From Gnetum montanum (Eukaryota > Streptophyta > Gnetopsida > Gnetales > Gnetaceae), in the NCBI GenBank assembly GCA_015680685.1, contig MNCI01029261.1, forward strand, positions 1-44,992: DNA of 44,992 bases, given 5' to 3'. The position numbers and the translations under genes were made by a program. Of this stretch, positions 11,101 through 21,700 are shown in pieces. The notes under the pieces were generated by a model, which saw only the letters and a program-made list of their open reading frames with translations, was not told where the DNA came from and did no database searches. Within the stretch, counting starts at the first letter, position 1, and every line of letters starts with the position of its first letter.

Positions 11101-13070
11101 TCATACAGAATTTCTCTAAGATCACAAAATTGTTGGTTGGACTAACAAAGAAAGATGCTTCTTTTGTCTGGACCTCAAAATGTGAAAAAGCATTCTAGCA
11201 ACTAAAATAAAGGCTTGTGGAAACCCCAATTCTACAAGCACTTGATTGGTTCAGACCATTTCACATCATGATGAAAGCATCAAATTATGCTCTAGGAGCT
11301 ATGTTGATGCAATTAGATGACAAGAAACATCCATACTACATCCACTATGCCAGCTGAAGCATTGTGGGTGCACAATAGAACTACACCACTATAGAAAAAG
11401 AATTGATGGTAGTGGTGTTTGCTCTAGATAAGTTCAGGTACTATGTGCTTGGATATAAGGTGTTTGTGCACATAGACCACAATGCCATCTGCTTCCTAAT
11501 GAACAAGCCAACAGTGAGCCCCCATGCCATACAGTGGTCGGTGATCTTGCAAGAGTTTGATCTTACAATGGTAGATCGAAAGGACACTGAGAATGTGGTT
11601 GCTATTCACTTGTCTTGGTTATGATGGGATGACAAAGAGGAAGAAAGCCCATTATCTAATACATTTCCTGATGAACTTCTCTTTCCTAGAGCAATAACTG
11701 AACATATGTCCAATGAGCCAAAATGGTTTGATAACGTTCTCACCTATCTTCTCACTCAGGAGATGCCACAAGGGTTGGACCATCAAAGGAAACAACAGTT
11801 TCTTCACCAAGTAAAGCACTTCATGGAGACCAATGAACACCTCTACAAGGTGTGTGTTGATGGCATAGTTCATTGGTGTGTCCTTGATGCTGATCAACTA
11901 CACGTTCTCCAAGATGCTCATGAAGGTCTTTTTGGAGGACACTATTTTAGGAGACACATGACCATTAAAATCTTGATGGTAGGGTACTATTGGTCAATAC
12001 TCTTCAGAGATGCTCACCATTTCATCCACTCTTGTGAATGATGCTAATGGGATGGTGGAATGACTACTTGAATGGAGGAACCTCAACAATGGATTCAACC
12101 ATTAGAACCATTTGACATTTGGGGCATTAATTTCATGGGTCCCATCATGCCCATGTCAAATGAAAAGGCATACATCATAGTTGCTATTGACTATTGTACA
12201 AAATGGGTAGAAGCAGTAGCCGTCATTAATTATACATCTTCTACTACTGCTCAGTTTGTATAAAAAAAATTGTAAATAGGTTTGGTGTGCCATGTGCATT
12301 AATTTTTGACAATGGAACTTATTTTACAAGCACTACTTTTAGAAGTTTATGTAATGCTTATGGGTTGAACACAAACTCACAACACCTTACCATTCCCAAG
12401 CTAATGGTCAAGTTGAGGTTACTAATGGAGAAATCACATGGATACTAACAAGAACTATTAGCAAGTATAGAAAGAACTGGAGCACAAAATTGAATGATGC
12501 CCTTTGGGCCTACTACTCAACTTAGAAACTTCCTATAGGCTACTCTCCCTATGAGCTTGTGTATGACAAACTACCAACACTTCCTATTCAATCTGAACTC
12601 CATACACTTTTAACGGCTTGTGACCTTGACCTTAACTTAAGTCTAGCCCTAAAAGAAATATTAATGAATCTCAGCTTACTAGATGAAAACCAATTAGTGG
12701 CCTTATCATCTAATGAGTTGCACAAGGCTTATAACAAAAAGTGTCATGACCTAAAAATTAGAAAAGTTAAATTTCAACTAAGAGATAAGGTTCTTTACTG
12801 GAACACGTACCTTAATGAACTAAGTTCCAGATGTTGTGGGAAGGATCTTATATCATTTATGAAACTTTTCCTTCAGGGGCCATGATGATCTATAAACCTA
12901 AGAGGCCAAACAAGAAACAACTAGTCAACATCAACAAATTAAGCCTTTCCATGAGCATACACCAGCTAACACAACAAGCACCTAATCTGATGGACAACCA
13001 CACTCCATATTTTGGATCTCCTCCTTTCAACTTAGTCATGGGGGGGATAACCAACCATGCTAACCATTCA
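8195..13070 (+). pseudogene. Gag (C-terminal part)-protease-RT-RNase H-integrase of element A
   Basis: The order is gag C-terminus, a short zinc knuckle at 8,668-8,703 (C-x2-C-x3-H-x3-C), protease-like region near 9,490-9,560, reverse transcriptase 10,430-10,900, RNase H 11,260-11,520 and integrase 11,700-12,960. RT keeps LDGYSGYNQI and FMDD (10,826-10,837). The protease active site reads DSCF instead of D-(T/S)-G. In integrase the first catalytic Asp is Asn (INFMG, 12,129). Frames shift several times, for example near 12,262, and many stops interrupt it. The RT and integrase wording is characteristic of the plant Athila/Tat branch. It is inactive. Confidence 0.85.
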
Positions 13071-13671
13071 AGCAGCTCCTCAATTTTTTCAACTTTTTTG
13101 TTTTACACATTTTTCATTTTACAACATTTTATTTTACATGTTCTTTGTTTTACATCTTTTTGTTTTTATGTTATTAATCATTTCTAATTTTTTTACAGCA
13201 TCATTAGTACATTTGATATTTTTTGAATGATTTACACTTTATTCTATATTTTCTCTTATTTGGTGTGATTTTCTAACTTTTTGTTAATAAGTGCCAGGTA
13301 CATTGGTAATGCGTTATATGATGGTGGTATGTACTATTTTTGATATTTAATTGTTGGTGTCTACTTTCTAGCTTTGAATTTCATTATGGATAATTAAGAC
13401 ATGGTTTCTTTGTTATGTAATAGGTAGTGAGTCCACAACATCCACCCATCCACACACTCTATGGTTTTCCTTGTTTTAGAAACATGCAGTTCCTTTTTCA
13501 CTAATAAATCTTTAATAAATTTGTCGCTTTGGTAGTTTCTGGAATTGGGAAGGATTCAAAGGTTTGAATAGGGTGTGGCTTCAAGGGGATTTGGTATTCT
13601 TTGTAGTGCATGTGTGTTTCCATGAATTTCTTACCATTCTGTGCCAATCAATAAAGGAAATTACATAAGTT
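13071..13671 (+). other. Post-pol spacer of element A, T-rich
   Basis: This is non-coding and starts with a T-rich stretch (13,080-13,200). It aligns loosely with B's spacer at 23,930-24,480. No gene is recognised. Confidence 0.6.
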
Positions 13672-13759
13672 CTTGCATGGTGTGGTTCTCATAAAAAAGG
13701 ACAAGGATTCAAAGCAAACCTCTTGGACAAAATAAATGTATAGATCCTTGCATGGTGTG
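13672..13759 (+). repeat. Tandem spacer repeats of about 75-90 bp interrupted by element B
   Basis: One unit starts CTTGCATGGTGTGGTTCTC at 13,672 and includes GGATTCAAAGC and GGACAAAATAAATG. A second begins at 13,747, is split by element B after 13 bp, and resumes at 29,773; a third begins at 29,847. Related units lie in B's own spacer near 24,479-24,690. Confidence 0.8.
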
Positions 13760-14575
13760 TGATGAAGTGTCAAAAGTCAATGCGTTGACTAGGCTATGTA
13801 TACGAGGCCGCGTCGACGCGGGCCCATCGACGTAGCCACCCTACGTCAACGGGGCCCCGTTTACACAACCCCCTTTGCCGTTTCTATAAATATGAGGGCC
13901 TTCCACCTCATTTGGACATCTTTTGGAGTAGTGATAGCGAAGCTCTTGCAGTTTTCTCCTGCAAGAGATAGAATATTTTCCAAGTGCCCACAACAGGTGT
14001 ATGAAAAGCAATCGGATCTTTATTCGAGTGTTGATGTATCTGAGCCCATTGGCGTGACGGCAATAAAGACAAACTATTTATGCAATCCTTGCAGCATTTG
14101 GACTTAGTTGTTTCATGCATTTAATAGTTTAAAATGTTATGCTTTATTAGTTACTTGTTGATCTAATAGTTTAATTACATTATGCTTTATTAGTTAATTG
14201 TTGATTATTATTGTTTTTATTATTATAATTTCAATCATTATGGTTCATTCATAGTTCGTTAAAGACATAAGTACGACCATCTCGAACGTAATCGAAAACA
14301 CTTGGTAAACCCAGCGATGCTTAACGTCTGGTAACCCAGAAGTGTTAGGAAATATAATTAAAAAGATATAAAAATCATTATCCTTAGTCTCACTTAACCA
14401 ATGTAATAGAGCCTCACAAGTGAGATTAGGATGACAATGACCAGTCCAACCCAAGGTTTCACGGGTTAGAAGTCTGGTGTATGTTAAATGCTTACAGTCT
14501 GCGGATATCGACCGAGTCACGCGTGAACACTCGTGATTCGTATGGTTGGGCATAGGGATACCTATCCACTCATCA
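13760..14575 (+). repeat. 5' LTR of element B (816 bp)
   Basis: It starts TGATGA and ends TCATCA, a perfect 6-bp terminal inverted repeat. U3 holds GTATACG and GTCGAC-like motifs. TATAAATA is at 13,885-13,892 and AATAAA at 14,062-14,067. Compared with the 3' LTR it lacks about 14 bp in U3 and 128 bp (corresponding to 29,418-29,545), the larger gap having AAAT at both break points. Most substitutions between the two LTRs are CG versus TG/CA. Confidence 0.95.
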
Positions 14576-14576
14576 T

Positions 14577-14594
14577 TGGCACCATTTCCAGGGA
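14577..14594 (+). promoter_or_regulatory. Primer-binding site, tRNA-Asp type
   Basis: TGGCACCATTTCCAGGGA begins two bases after the LTR end. It matches the plant tRNA-Asp complement TGGCGCCGTTGCCGGGGA at 14 of 18 positions. Three of the four mismatches are G-to-A. tRNA-Asp priming is known for plant Athila/Tat elements. Confidence 0.85.
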
Positions 14595-14722
14595 ATGTTA
14601 GTCTTACATGCGTCATTTGACTTTAGTAAAATTATCATTTAAGTTATTGGATTGGACCCAGGATAAAAATATCTCCGCACACTAGTCAAAATTAAGTTAA
14701 GTAATTGGGGTACACCGATAAT

Positions 14723-15850
14723 ATGGACCATCTAATGTCCAACATGTCTTCTCATAGGAGAGATGCATTTGAACCACTAGTGCCGCAAGAATTTCGGGTG
14801 GTATATAAACATCCCAATGAATATGTCCCTGACTTCACATTCATCCTACATCAGGATGAACATCTTCGATGGCGGGACATGGAGGGTAGCATCGTGCTAC
14901 CACCTGACCGAGCAGCTCTTGCAATGCTGTACCCCAATTTGGGTAGAATGGGCATCCAGGACCGAGTGGTGGAGTATGTCATGGAGGACCATGACTACTA
15001 GGACTACCGTCCCACTGAAGCTCAATGGACAAGAGATCAGCAGCAGGCCGAGCGATATGAACAACAAAAGGGGAAACATTTCAGTAATCCTTTATTCTTG
15101 CAAGGGCCACAAGATGATGGAGATCTTGTATTTCATGATACTCATTCAACTGAACTTCACCTAGGGCCGCAGATCCTTGAGTCAATCATCCAAAACCAAC
15201 CTCCAAGTGACCACGATCCTCAAGGGGATGGTGGGTCATGAAGCAAAGCTGGAGGAGATGACCGTAGTCATCACCAAGGTAGATGGGGAGATCAACGCTG
15301 AAGCGGTGGTGATGCCTCTCCTTCTTCTACATCCTCCCCCTTTCCTTCACCTTCATCTAGCTCAAGTTCTGAGCGTCATAAGGGAAGGTTGGAGAGAAAG
15401 GACGGTGGTAAGCAGGTTCGAGCGGGGAAACGTAAGGGAGCATGCAACCAATCACGTGGCCCTCGCCAGCATGAAAGAAGGGGTAGTAGAAATCATCGTA
15501 GACATCATAGTCCCCAAAAGGACCATGATTCAGATGAGCTGTTGTTAGCTACTTGGAGCATGCTCCACATTGCATAGGTAGTTCACATCCCAAGTAGGCA
15601 CATGAAGGATAGTCGAATCAAGCATGTTGACATGAACAACATCACTAGATTTGAAGGGGGATACAACTGTGATCCGCAGACCCACTTGTAGGCATTCCAT
15701 GACACCTGCACCCTACAAAATATTGATAACGATTGGCAATGGTTGAAGTTGTTTCCCCGATGTTGGTGATCGTTTGGGACACGACTGCCAACAAGTGTCC
15801 TCGAACAAGATTTAGGTGCTTACTGGTCTCTGACAACACCAAGGCCTAGA
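14723..15850 (+). pseudogene. Gag of element B, N-terminal portion
   Basis: A frame from ATG 14,723 runs with in-frame stops at about 15,000, 15,238, 15,295, 15,575, 15,688 and 15,766. A basic, Ser/Arg/His-rich stretch (15,340-15,540) is followed by a plant retrotransposon Gag core: RFEGGYNCDP, AFHDTC and WQWLKLFP. The core then breaks off and resumes near 18,800, so foreign DNA splits the gene. Most stops are one C-to-T change from CAG or CGA. Confidence 0.75.
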
Positions 15851-18795
15851 TACCTCCAAATAGACTCAGTAGTTAATGTGAGTATGTGTGTGTGCTATTG
15901 CGGCATGTGGTTGTGAAAAATGAAATGATTGCATTGTGTGTAAACTACAAATGACTTATCAATAAGAGATTCAACCAACTTTGCCAAGTACTGTGAGTTG
16001 TTGAGAGTTCCTATTTGTTTAATTGCCTAGTCTACGCGGTCCTTATAATACCTACTTGTAACAAATAAAATTTTGTAAAAACATTTGAGCACAACTTTGC
16101 GAATCTACTTCTAATTTTCCCCAAAGAAAGAAATGATTCCATAAGAAAACTAGAAATAGAGCGAGATTCAATGGAAATTAGAGATAAGAGAAAAAGAAAG
16201 CAGATTTGTGTAAAGATCTCAAATATTTAAACAAGGTAAAATGATACGAGTAAACACTTCGCAATAAAGCTATCCCAAATTCAATAACTACGAATTGTTC
16301 AAACTTCTAAAGCTCAAATAAGTAATTTCTTCAAGACAATCCTACTGTGTTACCAAAAATTGCTGCGTAAACTATCACGTACGAGACTCCATTTTGGCTA
16401 GATAATGGATGTCAACAATTGCATTCAACAGAATCTTCAAAAGACTTGACAATTTCTGATTGAAATACCATGGAGATTCACTTTAAAGATAAAAAGAAGC
16501 TATAATGGTCCCATAAAAATACCAAATATTTTCTGAACGCTCTTGACTATTGAATCGTTCAACGGCATGACTACAAGCAGAGGCTCTCTTACAACAATCC
16601 CAATAGCAGTTCTTATACGTTGCACAATAATCAAATTCACTACTAAAATGCTCTTAAGGCTTTCAAACACAAGCGCTTCTATGGCAAAATTTTAACAGAA
16701 ATTTTCTATCGGGCAACAAGAACAATAAGAGCAATCTAGAAATCCCAAAATTACTTGCCAAGGATGATACTATCTAAACCACTAGCTAAACAATTTAAAG
16801 AAAATAAAAAATAAAAAACATAACTCACAGGACTATGATGAAGAAGCTGAAATCTTTTCTTTAGCAAGTCATCTTACAAGCAATCTTTCACGATGTTTGA
16901 CCCCAAGTGTGTGATCCAAAAATGAGACCCCATTCTTCTTACCTCTAAAGCCTTTTTATAGGGTTCAAAAGGTAGTTACATACTTTAAAATATCTTATCT
17001 AACTTCTCTCCCAAGTAACTTGCCCAACAAGTTAGGAGATTACTTGCCCAACAAGCTAGGAGATTACTTGCCCAACAAGTTAGGTAAGTTACAAAAATTT
17101 TGGGTGGTTGTAACCACCATAGAGATAAAAAAAAAGCTGCAGCTGACAAGTGTCACATTTAGTTGCTAATATCATGGGGATTACCATGGGAAGTTACAAC
17201 TTCCATGGAAAGTTACAAAATAAAATCTATATTTGACAAGTGTTATGGGAATAACAATCCCATCAATATATACACACATTTTTATAAAAAAAAATCAAAG
17301 CATCCGAATTTTGTTTGCCCATATGTTTTGCACCTTTTTCCTTGGACTTCAATCAATCCGGAAAATGTGGAACAGCCAAAACCCAGCCAGATCATGTCAA
17401 TCGCTGCCATCAGCAGCAACCACGTCCATGTCCAAAAGTCACAAAAAGAAGCAAGAAAAAAGAGCTCAGAAATCTGAACATTGAGTTTGTAGAGCCAAAC
17501 TGAGTGCAAGATCATATGAAACGTGTGGTAGGGATGAATGGGATGGCTGATGAGGAAGTGCCTTTGCACCTGATGGACCCTATTTTGCAGCATACAAACG
17601 CAAATATATACATAACCGTTATGCTGGAACCCTTGGATTGCTCTATGTTTGCCACCAAACATAAGCATCCGCTACTGATGATAATGAAACCAGTCTGCCT
17701 GTGCCTGAGCCTGGGTGTCCGATTCCTGGGTTAAATCCGTCGGTGACCATTATTTTTCACTAAATTCTTGGAGCAATCATGAAAGAAAACATGATGCCCA
17801 CAGCGAAGCCCCCAGAAAAAACAGTTAACACCCATGAAGAAATGGAATCACTGCAACTGTCCATCTTCATTTTGTTTCGTTGTTCTCATGCTAGCACTTT
17901 TTTCAGTTGCCTCCATAGCTCCATGATGGAACAGGCTTTCATCATCCCTCCAAGCTCTGCATATGTTAGGGTGATTATTTCATGGAACTCTGGCCAAACA
18001 CAGGAGGCCCACACCATTGTTAAACCCCTGGTATAATGGCAACATCATCTTCCTCCATATGCTTCATTGCATTTTTCTGCCTCTTCCATCAACAGCGCTA
18101 ATGTGCATTCTAGAACGTGGTAGAAGTGTAAAAATCAAAAATTCTAGTCTAGCTTGATGCTCCATTTCTGTATAGTTTTTAAATATATTCTCCTGTAAGG
18201 AAGCTTCCAAATTGCAATGGAAGCTCAAGAGCCGATGACTAGGTACAGAACAAGGGTCTGAATGTACAATCTCCCGCTAACTCGAGCTTTGCTTAGTGAA
18301 AGAAATATGATCACCGTCAAAGATACTCCACTTGTCATAATGAACTTTTTGAGAATATTATCGCTCTTTCAGAATGATAGACCATAAGGAATTGGTGTGC
18401 AAGTTTCAAAAATGAAGTAAGAAAGCAGGGCTACAAACCCATGTAATCTATGCCTATGCCCCACTGACTCGATGAATTGGGATTCATTCGGTGATGACAC
18501 ATAGTTAACGATCATGAGCAATCATGAAATTAAATGTCCCAAGTGTTGTAGGGTTTTTTTTCTAGCCGCAACAGTGCCCATGATTACCCGATTCGAATCA
18601 GTGCTTAGAAATGGAGGAGTGCCATAGGTTCCTCAGTCACATGCTTCTCCTTCAATTTTTATCACTAGTGCATAGGTCTTTCAGCTCATCATGCTTTACA
18701 ATAATGCTCTGAATCATCTAATCATGTTCCATGAAATGGCCAAAATGTGCCAACACCTGAACACTCATCAAAGAAGCTGAAAGTTGGTACCGGTC
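15851..18795. mobile_element. Insertion of unknown type inside gag of element B
   Basis: Gag similarity stops near 15,850 and resumes near 18,796, so about 2.9 kb is extra. The left half (to about 17,290), read on the minus strand, resembles an LTR or promoter. It has a TATA box (TATAAAAAGG, about 16,951-16,960) with triplicated 24-bp elements upstream. The right half (17,290-18,795) has short ORFs and no recognised domain. I could not fix exact ends or a target duplication. It may be two adjacent insertions. Confidence 0.5.
17018..17089 (-). repeat. Three tandem 24-bp units upstream of a minus-strand TATA box
   Basis: Units begin ACTTGCCCAACAAG at 17,018, 17,042 and 17,066. The first two differ at one base (GTTAGG/GCTAGG); the third diverges at its end. 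They lie 60-140 bp upstream of the minus-strand TATAAAAAGG, the usual place for LTR enhancer repeats. Confidence 0.85.
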
Positions 18796-21700
18796 TTTAG
18801 AGCCGAAATTAGTCAGAAGATGGAGTACGATGCTAGAAATATTTAATGACAAATATCAAACATACTCTAGAGTGAAAATCTAAGATGGAAAATCCAAGGT
18901 TGGAAACAAGGGAATCATGAACCCTTGGATGCCGCCATGAGCAGGTATTACTCATTATTGCATCGGTGCCCTGGTCATGGTTATTCTCAACGGGTACAGC
19001 TTCACCACATTATAGATGGGCTCCATTTTAAAATGAGAAAGACTCTTGGTGTGTACACCAAGGGGTGATTGTCAGAGCTAAGGGCCCATCAGTTACAATG
19101 CCTTATTAACCAGGTGGCCAAAGAGGAAGGAGAACTCAGGAAAAAGGAGAGTGCTAAAGAATTCAACTGGGATCCTTCCCTTAGGAAAAGGGAGGTGCGA
19201 TTTTGTGATGAGGACAAAGAGTCACCACTGGAAGCAGCGGTGAACTGGAAGACTTTGCCATTACAAAAGTTTGCATCTGAAATATAGACAAAGGTGGATA
19301 AAATGTGGGACTCTTTGGATGAGAAATTTCAAAGTGTATTAAAAATTACAGAAGAGTCCAAAGAGCAGGGTAGTGACCGTGATCGGTGCAGGAAGAAGGG
19401 AGCTGAACGTACCCAATACAAAGGTAAGGGAAAAGTTGCTGCAGTAGAACAGGTTGCAGACTCTGACACCGAAGAGGACGATGGATGCAGCGTATGCCAA
19501 TATGAACATACTAAGGGATGTCGTCCTGTGGTGTCTCACCTTCAAGAGTCTGGGGTCTATGCCTTGAAACCTCGTTTAGTACAGAGGTAGAAACCCCAAA
19601 GGTTGTCTTATCCACAAGGTAATCCCAGGCAATTCCACCAATAGTAGCAAGGATATTATCCAAGTGGAAAGCCTCCGCAACCGTACAAGTATTTCCAATA
19701 GTGGTAGCAACCACAAGCATGGGGGATGCCACCTCCAAGGCAGCAGTACCTTTACAAGTAGCCAAATCCCTATGGGTACTATGTTCAGTAGCCCGTCTCT
19801 CCAAGAGAGTCTTCTAGTCACGCGACCTTTCCCAGTTACTACCATCCCCCTAAATATTTCATATATCCATCTCCATCACCCAAGGGGACAAATCCACATC
19901 TCTTCTACCCTCCATCACCTTCTTCTGCCACTCCTCCACATCATCCCTCTCAGTTGTCACCTGCTCCATCCATGCAGGGAGAAATACCGCCACAGCCACA
20001 ACAACAAAGCACTACGAGGGCTGTGAATTTACAAGCGGCACCTAGGCCGAGTGGATCGGAATCCAAGCCACGTAAATGTCCATTCTTCTGGCCCAACAAT
20101 CTGAACACACCCTCACCTACGCCTGTGGCCAGTGCCTCCGAGCCTACCAACACCTCTACCATCATATCGCCCAAGCAATCCTTCGCTCCACCGCAATCCA
20201 ACGTCAAGACGATCATGCTCACACATGTTGTGACTGACTGGATCAAGGTAGGTTCTCTTCCTCAAAAATTGATAGATCTGGGAAGCCTCCTAATCTATCT
20301 TCAGGTGGCTGGGAACGAGCCGTGCAAAGCTCTTCTAGAGTCAGGGTCAGGGGTTAATTTAATCTCTCACGACATGTATAAGAACTGAAACCTAACCCTA
20401 TTAAAGAAGAGAAACATCTGGCTTGAGTTAGCAGATCAATCCATCATTGTTCCTTTGGGTTTGGTGGAGGACATTGTGACCACCGTCTGTGGGTGGTCCT
20501 ACCCTGCTGACTTCCTGGTCATCCATGTTGAAAACTATAAGGGAAACTTCCCAATCATCATGGGAAGAGCCTGGCTAAGCACAGTGGATGCACGATTAGG
20601 ACTCCGAGATCTGTCCCTAGAAATTTTAAAGGAAAATCCTTCTGGGAAGATCGAGAAGAAAAGAGTTCCATGCATCGCGTACAGTGACTCGGGGTGCAAC
20701 TATGTGTAGCAACTATGGTCCGCTAAGCAGACATCCATTCAAGCATGTAGTCAGTGTACCGAGGAATCTCCAATTCAACAATGCTTGTATGCAGCAACCA
20801 CTAACCAAGAAGGCACCCAGTGGCTGACAGCTATTCCTGATAGCAGCACAATATGCATGGAACCGTCTTAGGGGCTAGTGCAAGCCTACATTGACAGCAT
20901 GGATGTGATGGAGGATATTCATCAACAAACCTCCATTGTTGATGACTTTGATGACTAGGGAAAGCTAGAGATCCCTGAGAGCTTCCAGTAAGAGCCCCTT
21001 GAACTAAAATCCCTACCGACTCACTTAGAGTATGCATTCTTGCAAAATGGCAAGCCAGTAATTATCAATGCTACCCTTGCTCCAGAACAGAAACAGAAGT
21101 TGCTTGTGATGGTAAACAAATGGGTTGTTGCATTTGTGTGGTCCTATCCTGAGCTGACTGGTGTTGATCCTAGGATTTTCCAGCACCAGATCTACCTTGA
21201 CCCTTCCATGAAGCCACGGCGACAGCCACAAAGATGGTTGAATCCCAAGTTGAAGTAAGTCGTAAAGGAAGAAGTTGAACAACTACTTAAGGTTGGATTC
21301 ATTTATTCTATCACCAATAGCAAGTGGGTTAGCCCCCTTGTTATCCTACCCAAGAAAGGTGATAAGTGGAGGGTCTGTATTGATTTCCAGTTGCTCAACA
21401 TGGCAACGTCCAAGGATCACTTTCCGCTCCCATTTGTGGACCAGGTGTTGGACACAATCGTAGGACACCAATATTACAGCTTTTTGGATGGTTATAGTGG
21501 TTATAACCAGATCCAAATCACACCAGAGGACCAAGCCAAGACTACTTTTACGAGTCCATGGGGGACTTTTGCATATAAGAAGATTTCCTTTGGCCTTTGC
21601 AACGCGCCTGCAATGTTCCAACGCCTTGTCTTGGGCATTTTTCAGCAACAAATTGGCAATGGTGTAGAATTTTTCATGGATGACCTCTCCACCTATGGTG

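Larger units (their letters stand above)
8195..13759 (+). mobile_element. Element A, left part: old Athila/Tat-type Ty3/gypsy retrotransposon, 5'-truncated
   Basis: The DNA is collinear with element B from the end of gag through pol and into the post-pol spacer. It breaks at 13,759 where B is inserted and resumes at 29,768. No 5' LTR or primer-binding site is found; similarity to B's gag begins near 8,195. A is more decayed than B, with indels as well as stops. Its 3' LTR lies at 31,117-31,928. A is therefore an older copy of the same family and served as target for B. Confidence 0.85.

Noticed and set aside
17282-17668. 128-codon minus-strand ORF in the gag insertion
   Set aside because: Composition is Cys/Trp/Phe-rich and random-looking; no motif was recognised and both strands have similar-length ORFs here.
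17780-18795. Degenerate pentatricopeptide-like gene fragment
   Set aside because: Short stretches looked suggestive on both strands, but no repeat periodicity or consistent frame could be supported.
19066-19068. Programmed recoding at a TGA near the end of Gag in B
   Set aside because: A has TGA text at the same place but with a one-base difference in the preceding G-run; a CGA-to-TGA transition is the simpler explanation.
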